A DNA stretch of 64,000 nt from Plumapathes pennacea. Taxonomy: Eukaryota; Cnidaria; Anthozoa; Antipatharia; Myriopathidae. Location of the stretch: contig OZ038467.1 of the NCBI GenBank assembly GCA_964036295.1, positions 8,006,170-8,070,169 on the forward strand, read 5' to 3'. A program made the position numbers and the translations under genes. The notes under the pieces were generated by a model, which was not told where the DNA came from, did not search any database, and worked only from the letters and a program-made list of their open reading frames with translations. Shown here one piece after another: positions 10,946 to 49,900 of the stretch (within the stretch, counting starts at the first letter, position 1; each line of letters begins with the position of its first letter).

Positions 10946-12099
10946 ACCCTAGTTTTTCGCTTTTAGTAACTGAACCCGACACAGTACCGTAGCTGTGTAA
11001 CAAATATATTAATACTGGACTGCACGCACATCTTCGATATGGCTGCCGCTACTCGAGGTCAGTTTCAGTAAACCAACAAAATAATAAACTCGTGACAAGA
11101 AAGAACATGCGAAAATCAGTAATTTGCCCGTGCGTTGAATTTCATTTAGAATTCCCAAAGTTCGTGACAGTCAGTTGGTCCATGTCTGACTGTCGCTGGG
11201 TTAGCTCAATCGACATTTGAACAACTGTGCGTCAGTCATTTCGCGTGTTCTTGGCCTGTTCTTTCTCGTAATGAGTTTCGAGTTTGTTTAACGATTTTTA
11301 ATTAGTACTGCAATGTGACCATTCTCTTTTGTGCTACAAGGACTTTGCTAAGTGTCTCCTTGCAATTTCGTAGATACTAATCTCATAACGACAAACAGGA
11401 AAATCGAGAAATGCTTTTTTTCCGGGTTCCTTAATACCAAGTTCTCGAAATGGTAAAAAAATTTCAATTCTCGTAGAAGTCTTCACTCTAACGTTTCATA
11501 ACGACATCGTGAGCAGGCAGTCGCGAAGATGCTGCGAGGCATCCGTCGTATTGTTTCGTTTTGTATTTATGTACCGTTAATAAAACAATGTCCACTCTTT
11601 CCCAGATTTGCGTCATATTGTTCTCGCTTCAATTAGAACCAATATTTTAACGACCAATTATGTAAATCCAAAGCCTTTGAGTATCGAACTATTGGGCGTT
11701 TGTAATTAGAATATTGCGTTTTGTTGCGATTCAACGACAAGGGCGGCTCGTCGGGCGAATACACGAACTTGACAGGAAAAATCATGACGTAAATTGGTTT
11801 ACCGTTAGCACGAGCAAGAGGATAGAAGTTTTGTTGACGTCAAATGGCCGTGTTTTAACCAAGCTCAGATCGTGGACGCTTTCACAGCCTGGATCGTGTT
11901 TGTAAGTTTTTCACTTCTGCCAAAAACGGTGTCGTGTGGCATTCTTATGGTACATGCATGACATATTTTTAGATAGTTTAACTCTAAAATTATATAATGA
12001 CCTAAATTAGAACTAATCGTAATCTTTTACACTTGCCGTGTTTCTTTGTGCACATAAACTAAATTTTATAAAAAGCATTTTAACCACTGTCGTCAGAAT

Positions 12100-12235
12100 A
12101 TACTCAGTCATTGAGAGATTTCATTTTGGTGGTTACACCTTCGGAGTGAACACTGCTGGTAAATGTACTCAGAGAGCGTTCGTTTGAGTGTTTACATTTT
12201 TAGGTTTCATTTAACAGTTCAGGAGTTGTGAGTGT
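12100..12235. repeat. Minisatellite-like repeat (GAACACTGCTATTAGAATGT), fragment 1
   Basis: Tandem units of roughly 95 bp containing GTTTCATTTGACAGTTCAGGAG and GTGAACACTGCT blocks, here diverged. Other copies: 18495-18645, 31655-31795 (reverse), 37858-38032, 47658-47745, 49520-49605 (reverse). Most copies have one to two units. Confidence 0.55.
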
Positions 12236-13204
12236 TCCGGGTTGTCTCTACAATGAAATGAAGTTATGTTTTAAGTGTTCTAAGATTTATCATACCTCTG
12301 TAGCTTTGATAGTCGTAAATTTGCTTTATTGAACTGATTCTGAGGGTTTCACAGTCCGGGAACGGTTCCCCTTGCCGCGGTAAGGAACGAGTCGCAAATG
12401 AGAAGTTCAGTGCAGTCGTTGCGAAATGTGAGAGTTAACGCTGACTTTCTCGGTCCATTCACGTGCTGTGGTTCATGAACGTGTAAAGTACAAAGGACGG
12501 CTACAATCTGTACGTCACTGAAAACCCAAATTAATTGCATCCATTCTTGAGTCCTTACGTAATGAAATAATGGACAAACTTGCTTATCTATCTTTTCCAT
12601 TAAGACCTGTCGACGTGTAGAGCAATATTTAGATTCTAATCAGCCCCCGTGGGCAAAAATCAGGTCAATAGACATAAAAAATTCTTTTCAGTTACGAAGT
12701 AAACGGTTCACCTGAAGTAATTACCTGTTGAACCTAATTTATTGAGAAAAGCGAAGAGTTTGATTGAAATTTAAACAGCAAAACCCCTGTGTTTATTTTT
12801 TCGTCAATTGTTATGTAAAGCCATTCAGGCAGTTAAAGTGACTATTTTTCCCGGCATAAATTATAATGGCTACGCGTTTCCAGTCCCCCAGAGAGTATAA
12901 CGGTCAAGCCAGTTGTACCATTTTGGCAATCTGTTTCCACAAGAGAACTAAATTCGAAAGATGACAATGTCGTAGCTAGCAGTCGCAAATTTTACGTTCT
13001 CGCATGCACCCGCCCGCCATGTGACGCTCTTCGAAAATGATCAAAATGCGATTTGTGGGCGATTGCGCCGTGAATCTGGCATAAAATTGCCACGTAAAAG
13101 CATTAATCTCGGTGAGGTCTTTTAAAAGCATCGAAACTTGGTCGTACATCCAGCTACAAATTGTTGGAGTATTTTGGTAAAATATTCAAGAGCAGCAATG
13201 TACG

Positions 13205-13430
13205 TAAACTTAATAAATTTCCACTGGTTTGCCGTGGTGTGGACTCTTATTTACCACGATTTACGTCATCACATGGTCAAAATGTTGTGGACTCACGAGG
13301 CGCTTCGCCGAGTGAGTTCATAACTAATTTTGACCATGTGATGACGTAAATCGTGGTAAATAAGAGTCCACACCATGGCAAACCAGTGGAAATTTGTCTT
13401 TTTACCACAATATTTAGAAATATATAGGAA
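13205..13430. mobile_element. Second palindromic element, intact solo copy
   Basis: Arms CCACTGGTTTGCCGTGGTGT (13218) and ACACCATGGCAAACCAGTGG (13371-13390) flank a long inverted repeat that includes TTTACGTCATCACATGGTCA on both sides and a short central loop with GAGGCGCTTCGCC. This is the same element as the one nested at 9634-9967. Confidence 0.7.
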
Positions 13431-13764
13431 AGTTTCGTTGTGATGACGAGCCGCACGCCTTGACAACGGCCTTTCGGTAGGGACAATTTGTCCCCACCGC
13501 CCGTGGAGTGCGGTCTGCTTGGTATGAATGACAGAGGTGTAAACTCCAAACCATTAGCACAGTCGGTGTGCCGATAATTACTTTGTCCTGAATTAGAAAT
13601 TGTAATTTTAGCCGGCAATCGTGATCTGGGGTGCCTTTCTCACTCTATAACAGAAGTCGCGCTTATGTGGCGAAAATTATCAGTCGTCATCTAACGAAAG
13701 AGCTTGACGTCCAGTAAAAAAAATCTTATCAGTTTCTGCCAGTTACAAACAATATCACTGATTT

Positions 13765-15425
13765 GACTTCACTTCCGTGCAGTATTTCCTCACAAAGGTT
13801 TGTGTCGAAACACGCACTTCCTGAGAACACAACAGTGGCCAGGCAGCAGCCGAAACATTCAATGAATGGTTTCTATGTACCGCAATCAAAAAGCTATGTG
13901 TCCGTTCAATCAAAGCCTGTTAAAGTCAGCGAGCTCTTCCCTGTTATGTCACGTTATCGAGTTTTACGCCAAATCGAAAATCAATTTTTCTAAATCCGAA
14001 TTTCAAATTAGATGCTGAAGCCGTTATCAAAATCTTACAGAAGACTGTTTCAAGGCTAGATATCAATGAAAAATGTCCCGCGGTATTATTCCAATAATAG
14101 TCAATTCAATCAGGTTCATCCACATCAGGCAACTCTCAGCTGTCATGAAATCAGCATGATAGCTCCAGTTCCTGTTTTAGGGAAAAAAATTACATTCGCG
14201 GGGCATTACTATTTTTCGCGGGAAGGACAAGAGGCAGGATTGAGAGGGCTAGCGAATCACTTGTGTAGTGGTATAATCGGTTGAGGGTAAGCTATCGCTA
14301 TTTCAGTTAATCTGCGAGATTTATTCGGGCCGATTTCCCGTGTGTACGTTCTGGCCACATATTTGGTTTTGTGGCCGGATCTTGCTCTGTAATTGTTTAG
14401 CTGCAAATTTCAGGATGGGTAGATATATTAGTTTAGACTTATGTTTCTTGAAGTATGGCTCATAGCTTTAAAAATTATACGTTGAAGTGATTGCGGCTCT
14501 TTTTGTGTGACGGCCAGATACGTTCAATCGGTGGTTTTGAGCGAACCGTATTACTGCGAGATCACCTCACGAACGAAGCCCAGGGTACTTGTCAAAGGTC
14601 TAGCCCTCAGCCCGCGTATAGAATTATCTGATCACAACATGGTTACTTGTAAACTCGCGCAGGCCCAAAGGTTTATATAGTCATAGCGAAAGATTAAGTT
14701 TAATTTTCAAAACTGATCGATGTTTGGACATTGCAGGCAGCTTTATGGATGGAATGGTTCAAAAATAAATTTAAGCTTTGTTAGGAGAATACAAGATAAA
14801 ACTCACACAGAAAGTACTCAGGCAGACTCACACAGAAAGTACAAGAGCATTAACTCGTACATGGTCGTTTGGGTCTTTGATCAATTACAGGGCAAAGTAT
14901 TTATAGTTTGATTGAAGTTTTTGTCGAGAACTCTACTAGTGTTTTCAGTGGTGTTTGGGGGGTTTGAGTTGAACCGCAACCTTGTGCGAAAAAAAGAAAA
15001 CACCTTGGCTTTCAACCGGCTACTATTACTGCGAAATACTATAATTTCGGGTATATATTTTAAGACTTCGGTTTTTACCTGACCCGGCAGAATCTTAGTG
15101 CTGCAATGTTCCGAGGAAGTGTGTGTTTCGGCACGAATCTTTGTGAAGGAACATTGTATGGAAGTGAAGTCAAATTCAGGTAAAATAGCTTGTAGCCGTC
15201 CAGTTTCAGCAGTCTTCTTGTCGTTGCGATTGTAACTCAAACAAAACAAGTAAGACCTCGCCTGTGCGAAGTAAACATCTCGGTTTTTTTTGGACCAAAT
15301 TTCAGCCATTTGGGATCTTTCTATTACTACCTGACCAGACAGAATCTTAGTTGCTGCAATGTTCCCAGGAAGTGGATGTTTCGACACGAATCTTTGGGAG
15401 GGAATATTGCACGGAAGTGAAGTCG
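13765..15425. repeat. Three dispersed copies of a CTTCACTTCC repeat
   Basis: Copies at about 13765-13850, 15090-15175 and 15330-15425 share GACTTCACTTCC, CCTCACAAAGRTTCGTG and CGAAACACRCACTTCC in forward or reverse order, with a nearby CCTGACCAGACAGAATCTTAG-like block. They make a minus-strand open frame at 14881-15486 look internally repeated. I see no sign that it codes. Confidence 0.5.
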
Positions 15426-15844
15426 AAATCAGGTAAAACCGCTTTTGTAGTGATTGGCTTTTTTCCAAGACTGATATACGCTTCAATCTTGCATATCAGC
15501 TTATTCTGGTAGGATAAAAAGCTGTCGATTTTAATACTCGGCGACGGACGGTTACTTTAAATTTGCGCAATACTTTAGTGTATCAGCCCATTTGTCGAAG
15601 AAAAAAATGACAAACTTTGAAGAGACAAAAAATATAGCAAAACGGCCCCAAAGCTCAGTGAATTCTTGATATCGGGCTTTCACAAAGCAGCTCAGCAGGC
15701 TGGCGTTTGCCCCACGGGAAACATTCTCACCCCAAGGGTCGAGGCGCTTGCGTGCTGTTTTGCTTACACCTTTGTTCGCCGCAGTTAACTGGGATTAAAA
15801 CAGCTTGGTTAGCAACGGGTACTTACGGCTCAACCCGGCTGCGG

Positions 15845-15975
15845 CTCCTCATCGGTTTCGCTGCAAAGCGTGACATGCTGGCGTCAACTGGCGTCAGCGT
15901 CGTTGTCTGGACGTTTTGTATTTACCACGGTAAATCGACCAATCAGAGAGCGAGAAACTAGTGTGTTGTGGTAAA
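15845..15975. repeat. Inverted fragment of the sequence at 9634-9740
   Basis: GATTGGTCGATTTACTGTGG (9658) and its inverse CCACGGTAAATCGACCAATC (15927) are shared, together with the neighbouring CAGCATGTCACG block. It is a partial copy of the nested palindromic element. Confidence 0.6.
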
Positions 15976-17667
15976 AATTTATTTTTAACCAGCTATTCTT
16001 GCAGACCGTGACGATTATATGTATATGTATTCCAAGTTCAAGTGGGTGTAGTGAACTGAACTGGGGCGTATAAATGTTTATAACTTGTTGACTTTTGTTT
16101 CCTAGCATCATCGTACCGTTTCAAAAGGCATCTTCGTTAAACTTGATAAAAATACATTTTGCAGTGAGACGCTAATTGCTCAATCACCATAAATCGAATG
16201 TTTGTTAGTAAACATCAAATATTCTAACCCGACGACGGGGTTATAGTGGTTCACAAAAAGTTGGTAAGGACTAGTATACGTACTTAATTAACGTATTTAC
16301 TGAAAATCACTAAACATGTGTTTAACATACTTACACGTACGGAAGAGTACTTACTAATTCCACGGGGTTCCTGGTACTTGTTTTAAAATTTGTTTGCTTT
16401 TCTTTTCTTTTCTTTGTTTTTTCTTTTTTGAATGTGCGTTGGTGCGTACATATGTGCGTATGTGGTGATAATTATTTCGTGTTCGGCAGCACTTTTAACA
16501 ACAGGAGAGATATTATCGCGGTGCGACTCTGTCACACCCGATTACCGAGTTGACTTGGCAAAACGATGCCGCAATAGCCAGCGGGGCAGTAACAACATCC
16601 GAAAAACTTCGCTGACTAAAATTCATTTCCACTAAAGGAAGATCACACCAAAGTTAGAAACGCGACTTTCTAAACGCATTTCCGCGAACTCAGTGACGTT
16701 TTAGTTGAAACATCGCGGAAAAGCCACATCGAGTAACCGCATGCCGGTAAGAATGCTCGCGACTGTATTAAGAATTGTGTGTTTCGCTTACCAATATCGT
16801 AAGTATATACTTTTCTTTGTACTATTCTTCCGTTTATCTAATTTCTTTGTTTCTGTTTCAGGTTGCAAATAAAGCTGAAAAATATCCAAGGTTAAGGTAA
16901 GCATGTTATCCGCCGCCTCATGATTTCCAACTGATTATCAGTGAATCACTGTTATTATAGTCCCACAGCTACAATTCATAAGTTGTCCAAACTTCAAAGT
17001 ATATTGTATCTCCTCGACTCTTGTAGTAAGAGATATTCGAAATTGTAGGCTTTAGAGTTTAATAATAGAACGGTTCGTTAATACGCCCCATTAGTGTAAT
17101 ACGTCATTCGTTCTCTGTTCAATTTTTTTCTCTTTTTCCAAACATTTACTCATAGGAAAATTGCAAACTGAAATGTTTGTACACAAAAACGTTTGTTTAG
17201 GACTGTGAAGATGCTGACCAAGACAAATTCATCTAGGTTCAATGACGCTTGACGAAGAGAGTGGTTTCAGAATTGACTAGAATAAAAGCCCAACTTTTAG
17301 ATCTTCCCTTTTCGAAAGAGTCTGCTTTCTCATATCTCGGTAGTAATTCCAGCTTAGTCCCAGATTAACGTATGTTGTGCCGCTGACTATGAGCACCAGA
17401 TTGTTGTTTGTGAATATTTATTTTTCGCATATCTACGATTCGGCCACTCGTGACTGACATTAAAAGGCTGTCGTCGTTTTGTCATGTCTCAATCACGCAT
17501 GTTACCGCGTATTGTGGCTCTTGCGGAATTTTATAAACCTGATTTCAATGACACCACTTCCTCTCAAAAGTCCGTTCTATCCAAATTCTCTCACGCACGG
17601 CAACTTTATCAAAAAATGAAAAGCATTATCAGAATGCGTGCTGTACACAAGCCACCAAATAGTGAAT

Positions 17668-17862
17668 TACAGTGAACTCTATCTAAGACGGACACCCTCG
17701 GGACCTGGTCAAGGTGTCCGTCTCATAGAGGTGTCCGGCTTATAGAGAGTAACATACAGACAATGAAGTGAAATTCGGCCGGCTGGGACCAATGAACACT
17801 TCAAGTTCCAGCTTAGAAGTCAGTGCGTCATATACTGGTGTCCGTCTCGAGAGAGTTGACCA
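17668..17862. repeat. Tigger-like (GGACACC) repeat, copy 3
   Basis: Starts ACAGTGAACTCTATCTAAGA, contains two CGGACACC/GTGTCCG pairs and ends GTGTCCGTCTCGAGAGAGTTG. Terminal inverted repeat is visible; no transposase. Confidence 0.6.
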
Positions 17863-18494
17863 TACTATACATATATACAAACGTCGGATGGCTGTCGAAA
17901 GTAATAGTGTGAATGTGCGTTTGCTACGCCGTTTTGTGATTCCTATATAGGGACGTTCCGCTGAACAGGGTATGGTTTTCATAGTTGTACTAAACAGGAC
18001 GTACAATTTACACTTTAGCGTTTTGAACAGGGTTATCTTTTCTTAGTGTTGTCGTTCCCAGCCGACTTATTGCTTCTGGAGTTACTCTCGTGTTTATCAC
18101 CCCCCTCCCCCCAAGTTTGAACGGGCCAATAGACTCGCATCCAGACCCAACATCGGTAACAGTCAAAATGATATAAATATATTAAATAATTCCTGACAGT
18201 AACACCCATCATTAGCTAGAGGCGATTCTCATGCAAATTTACACCCGCGTCTCTTGGGATCTGTACCTTCGAACACTTGTCGACCATGTTGAAGAGAACG
18301 TTGTTGACTTTATACGCTGGCGGTTTTCTGGCGAAATATGTAGAATGCTAGTTGATGGCCCAGCCATGTTTAATCGAAGAATACAATCCTGGCGTCACAG
18401 TTAATTCTTGGCCCATCGCGCAGTTTACTGAACGAGGTAACAATGAAACATTTAGATATCAATTCACTGACTTAGACACTGCTCAACGACAAGG

Positions 18495-18645
18495 TGCTAA
18501 TGAATGTACTCATTGAGAACTTTCATTTGAGTCTTTACACCTGCAGGTTTCATTCTACAGTTCAGGAGTTGGAAGTAAACACTGCTATTAGAATGTACAC
18601 ACTAAAAGCTTTCATTTGAGTGTTTACACAGGAGCTCGGTTGCAA
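18495..18645. repeat. Minisatellite-like repeat, fragment 2
   Basis: Contains GCAGGTTTCATTCTACAGTTC, GTGGAAG-like GTTGGAAGTAAACACTGCT and two TTTCATTTGAGTSTTTACAC blocks, matching the unit at 37858-38032. Confidence 0.55.
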
Positions 18646-19003
18646 TGAGGCTTATTTATAACGTGATGTTATTTTGAAAGTATAGCTGGTTTGTAATGCG
18701 TTGTATACATTCAGTCATGCGATAAATAAGATGAGACGGTTACTCAGCTTAATTGAGAAAATTGTCGTTGAATATGAAAATATTCAAGTGAGCGTCAGAA
18801 GTACAAAATAGTAAATGACGTGAATCACTGGAATATAAAATAACACGTCAGAGCTTCATTTGTCGCAGTACAATGAGCCTCTGAGGAAGAAACTTATGTC
18901 GTGGAGAAGAGACATACATAGTACATACTATACATATTTCCTTATTCCCGGTTTTGAAAGCCACTTTGAATAAGGTGAATTTTCTTCTTGTACACTAGGA
19001 ACA

Positions 19004-44883
<25,880 letters not shown>

Positions 44884-46958
44884 AGGCAGCGTACGTATTA
44901 GCTCAAGTTATCAGTATTTACCTACAAAGTAGCCGTACGACTTCTTGACCAGACGACGGTCAGACATCAGAGGCAATTAGTATGGCGTCAATTTACAGTC
45001 GACTTTATGATAACTAACTTCATCGAAAGAAATCCGAATTGGCGAGATAATCTGGTTTCACCTAATGACGTGACTGTGCTTCATGGCGTGACTCGTAGCG
45101 TGGTTTCATAGTGAGAATCCTTGCCTTGACTTGCGTGACTGTGTGACATCATGCTGAGCTCTTTTTCTTGACTTTACGGCGTTTCTGACTTCGTGACTTC
45201 ATTGCGTGACTTCGAGAAGGTCGTTGTCTTGACATCACGGCGTGACTTCGTGGTGAGAATCCTTGTCTTTATTGCGTGACTTCGTTCCTTGTCTTCACTT
45301 TATGGCGTTACTTCTTGGCATGACACCATGGCGTGACTTCATCTTAAGGTTGCCTAGCGTGACTTTATATTCCAATGCAAGACGTGACTTCCTGGCGTTA
45401 CTCGACGTGTCCCTCGTAATCTGGGCCCGGTTGCATAAAACGCTAACGCCCTGGACCAGGACTAGACGTTAATAACAATAGAATTAACTTTATTTTCATT
45501 GTTATTAACGCCTAGTCCTGGGCATTAGCGTTTTATGCAACTGCCCTGTATCACGCGTTGTGCCATGACGTTTGAGTGAGAACTCTATTCGCTGTTCATA
45601 TATGAGATACTAGATGACCCATTACAGCTATATGCGGCCTTACGAAGACGTAAGAATCGAGCACTTACAAAATGTGAGATATATATATATACATATTTAT
45701 ATACAAAATTTCGAAAGAAACATACACTTAGATCTGGCTGGTTCTGGCTATCATTGAAAATGTTTACAGTGTCAAAGTATCCAAATTACTCAACGCTTTT
45801 TGCTGTGTTTAGAACAGGCAACGTGTCAAAATTAATAAAACGCATTAAATGCATACTTTAATTTCCGCCCTGTACTGTCTGCTCAAAAGTGATATTCTCC
45901 CTTCAACCTCTGAGCAGGGTTTTGTAATAGGTATGGAGAGCTTAGCATGTGATCACTTGGGTGTTGATTCAACTATGAATTCTCATTACGTAACCAATAT
46001 TGTCTCTTCATCGCTGGTGGGGAGAGTTTGTATTTACAAAGCTGAGAAAGTTGTCCCGGACACCCTGCGCAATTTTCTCATAAAGCTTGTAGGCCTTTTC
46101 CACCTGGTGAACAGAGACTTCTGGCTCCTTGTGTTAGGTTTATCAGCAAAGGATAAGGTCTTCGTTTCATGTAACATAATGATACAGGATGAACGGCCTA
46201 CTCAAGTGAAGTGAATATCAGTCCGCACAAAAAATTCAAATATGAACTTGGATCGACTAAGGGTCGATGTGTAAAAGCTGGACGCCGTGAAAGAATTTGA
46301 AGCTGACGTTTCGAGCGCTAGCCCTTCGTCTGAGCAAAATTCAAGTTTGATATATGATAGAGCGGGACAGTGGGACACCAGAGTTTTCCAAAGCCATCGG
46401 ACACGAAGGCTTGGTGTCGAGTTCCACTGAAATGCATTTATTAGATTAGAATAAAACACTGTTTACATTTCGTAATTGTGAAAATATCAGAGGAATTTAT
46501 CCTCTCCCAAAAGAGATATTTTCACACAAAGGCGCGAATCTTAAAGCAATTCCAAAAATAATTTGAAAAGTTAAGACAGAAGTCAGTGATTTGTGGCTTG
46601 GCCACTGAATATTTGTGCAACCTTTAAAAGTTCGAGTTGTCAAATCGCGCAGTTTATTTTTTTGAGATTCATCATATCATAACAAAGTTGATGAACAAGC
46701 CCTCTTTGTTCTCGTTTGGGACCATTTCATTAAAAATCAATTCTTGACGTGTGCGGAGAAATAACAATTAAGGCGCTAAACAATGCTTGACCAATGATTT
46801 GAGTGGTTCCGATTGTTTTCCGATTGATTTGCAAAACAAAAAAATTGTCACACCTTTCCGCCTGGTTTCCGTTTTTCCGATGTCATTATCCTACCTTGGA
46901 TTTATCTCGACACAAACAGACTTGAGGACACCATAACTTCGAGAGTCGTCCACCAGAG
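44884..46958. other. Spacer between the receptor and the leucine repeat adaptor gene
   Basis: Contains a tandem repeat at 45060-45415 (see separate entry), a palindrome at 45425-45550 with arms TGCATAAAACGCTAACGCCC and GGGCATTAGCGTTTTATGCA, AT microsatellite at 45680-45700 and a fragment of the intron 7 palindrome at 46268-46340. The 3' UTR of the receptor and the promoter of the next gene must lie here; neither is marked clearly. Confidence 0.5.
45060..45415. repeat. Degenerate tandem repeat (GGCGTGACTTC)
   Basis: About fifteen diverged units around TGGCGTGACTTCRTG, with a ~60-70 bp higher period visible (GTGGTGAGAATCCTTGTCTT near 45105 and 45250). Confidence 0.65.
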
Positions 46959-49900
46959 ATGGTCAGCGAAAGACCAAAAAGCGAGATGCTCGCGCTATTC
47001 GATTGGCGCCACATTATCAGCAACCCGAGTGAACAGTGGCGTCCTACAAGAGAAGGCGGCCCCGGTTTGTCCTTACAACACAAAGGCATGACTTCTTACA
47101 TCTGTGGTAGTTTCGAGTTGATGCGTGAAAGGGACACCACGATGCCTTCAGATGAAGAAGATGAGGGTGGGACTAAGGCGGCAAAGAAAACGCTGCACCG
47201 CTCTGAAATCACGCTTAATTTGAAGCAGAGAGCCCCATCACAGGGCTATCCGAAAATACAATCTATGAATCGAAGAGCAGTCTCAGCGATTGATATCAGA
47301 CACCCAGAGAGGTGTTCTTCTATGGAGAAAAAAGCCGAGCTTAAGAGAGAAAAGGATTTCAATCCTAGGCGTCATTCGATGGATGTCTCTCTGGCCAAAC
47401 TGCGACAAGAGATGGTAAGTGAGGGAGGTTTTTTCTTCTTCTTCTTCTTCTTCTTCTTCTTCTTCTTCTTCTTTTACTATTGCGATAAATCATAGTGTCA
47501 TGTAGTTATGTGGGCAGGCAGTGTTCCTTCAAAGGAGTTGTGAAAAGCTGTGGGAACAGAAACTAAGCACTTTAGCATAAACGTGTCGCGATTAATGGGC
47601 GTGTTAAGCCTTTAACTTTCTTGTTCTTCTAGCTAAATTAAACTTAAAATGCGCGAAACGTGAACACTGCTATTAGAATGTACTCGTTGAGAGCTTCCAT
47701 TTGAATGATAACACTTTAGGTTTCATTTGACAGTTCAGGAGATGGATGGTTTCTAGGACTACGTTGCGTTAAAGTGAAATTTGCACCAGATTTGAAAGCA
47801 GTCAATATTCGGGGCCGACTGTCTCCTCCATAAGTCCACAGTACAACACTACACTCGTCTCTTGTCTTATTTTACCCAAAGGCTATTGTGTTTGAAAGCT
47901 TTGATTTTCACCGCATTGACCAATATGATTGAGTGCCATTTTAGCTATTCGCTTATCTTTCCAAAAAGAAGACTGATAAAAAATGAAACTGACCGCCCAA
48001 AACAAGGCCATTTTGCAAAATCCAAAAATATGATTGACTTATCAGATGCCTTGATAAAACCTGTAGACCAACTCAACGAATAATTTTAATAAGCATCGTG
48101 TTAAAAAATTATGTGGCAGCTAATGACACCTTTTAAGTCTTGCATGTTTTCAGGTATTAAGTTTTCTTTGTTCCTGTTGATAAGAGTGCTTTGTCGGCGC
48201 AGCAAGCTTTTTGCGGTTAGAACGGTATCGATTAGGAACAACCAGAAGACGTTCTTCGCTAAGCAATTAGTCGTACATGGCCCTTTTTTATTAAAATATA
48301 CACAGATCTATTCTTGTTAATTCCTTACTACTATTCCAAGTTTTCTTGAGGATCTGGCCGACTCTTCCATTAACTGATAACCTTTTGTTGAAGCAGATCT
48401 AGCGGCAAATTATCTTGTTTTTACAATACATCCGCTCTTTAAGTTTGCGGTCAAGTAATTTCAACCCCCCTGTAAGGTCTGACGACAACCGAGCTGAAAC
48501 CACACAAAACGAATCACAGTCATTGAGTAATTCTCATGTTATGATAATCCATCGGAAAACAAACATGCGCAAACAAAGCTGTCATCACGAACCCAATACA
48601 GCTGAGTTTGCATAAGCAAACGAATGTTTGAAATTTCTTGAGTAAGAGGATAGTTTTTTCACGCAACCAACACACACGAACACGCTCACGCACGTTGCAC
48701 GCACACGCACAACTAACTTAACCGTATTTTAAAACTAGTGGAAATTCGAATTTTGTGCGGAAAGAACTCGTTTCCTAATGTTATTCGTGGCCTTTTGAAG
48801 TAAGTATACAAACTTTAGAATGACTAAACATTCCACAAAGACTTGAGAAAGACTTGACTGAACTGGTCGTTTCGTACGTGACAAGCCAGGGCGCACTCCA
48901 ACACAGGTCAGGGTCATGTTTGCTTTTCACACATTTTTCCCATTTCGCTGAGCTTTTGTCTTTTCGACAACTCTCTCTTCTCTTCCGGGAGACTTTGCCG
49001 ACAAATGCTATTGACAAGTACAAGGGTCGACTTGTCTGAGAGACGATTAAGAGCAAAGCTGATGATACACAAACGTGACTTTGGCCGACTGTTTCAAGAT
49101 TAACTTTAATTGACTCTTTTCCTCTTTGATGTTAAATTCTTCGGGAGCTTGAGATTTTATCAAGACAATGCCAGACCTGTGCTTCCTATTTTATGTGTAC
49201 TTTCTTTCTACAACTTCATTCAGTGGCAATTACGTGCACAGAATGTTATACGGTACGCAAAAACAAACTAATACTTTTAGTAGTAAAACCCCTTTATTTT
49301 GGTTCATTTTCCAATTCCGCAAAGGAACGCAGCCTTCTGCTTTTGCCTTTATGAATCCCATGTAGTCCAGTTAACTGCAACTTATCGGAAGTTTCCTGGT
49401 TTTTTGTATGTTTTGCCATCACGAGCCTTAAAGTGTGTCTAAACATCTTTTCAACGTTTTCGAAGTGATATTCACCATTCATCTTTTCACAATCGCGATG
49501 ACTCGATTTAGAGAATTATCAACTTCTAGACTGTCAAATGAAGATGTAACCACTCAAATCAAAGCTATCGATGAATGGCATTCTAATATTAACAGTGTGT
49601 TGTTATCCTTGTTGAGGTTTTTAGAAAGAGAAACGTAGAGCCTTCTGCGACTAAAACCGTCTAAATATGTCTTTACAGAACTCTTTGAGAAGACAAGACG
49701 TGGAGCTTCTTGAACAGCTTCTGTCACTTGACAACAGCATTCGAGAGTTCAAACTGTCCCAAGCCTCTCTTTCAAGTTCCATCTCGGATCTCTCAGACGA
49801 CGATCTGCAAGAGAACGTCGACACCAGGACGAAGCGCTGGCGAAGCCGCGGGAGCCTGGGCTCCGACGGGAGTGACTACCTGACGTCATCGAGTGGAAGA

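Larger units (their letters stand above)
10499..19003. other. 8.5 kb gene-poor, repeat-rich region
   Basis: No coding region convinced me here. It contains, in order: an imperfect palindrome (10793-10945), several MITE fragments, three copies of a CTTCACTTCC-containing repeat (13765-15425), a second palindromic element at 13205-13430, a Tigger-like copy at 17668-17862 and a minisatellite-like fragment at 18495-18645. Exon-like fragments with good donor sites occur at 11902 (TTTGTAAGT) and 16861-16895 (TTTCAG acceptor, GTAAGC donor); these could be 5' UTR exons of the downstream receptor, but nothing links them. Confidence 0.5.

Noticed and set aside
16432..16900. Possible extra receptor coding exon upstream of 19004
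   Set aside because: There are acceptable splice sites near 16861-16895, but an in-frame stop lies before the 19004 ATG and the signal peptide follows it; at most a 5' UTR exon.
45849..46214. 121-codon open frame after the receptor
   Set aside because: No family resemblance and no signal peptide or splice context; in repeat-rich spacer.
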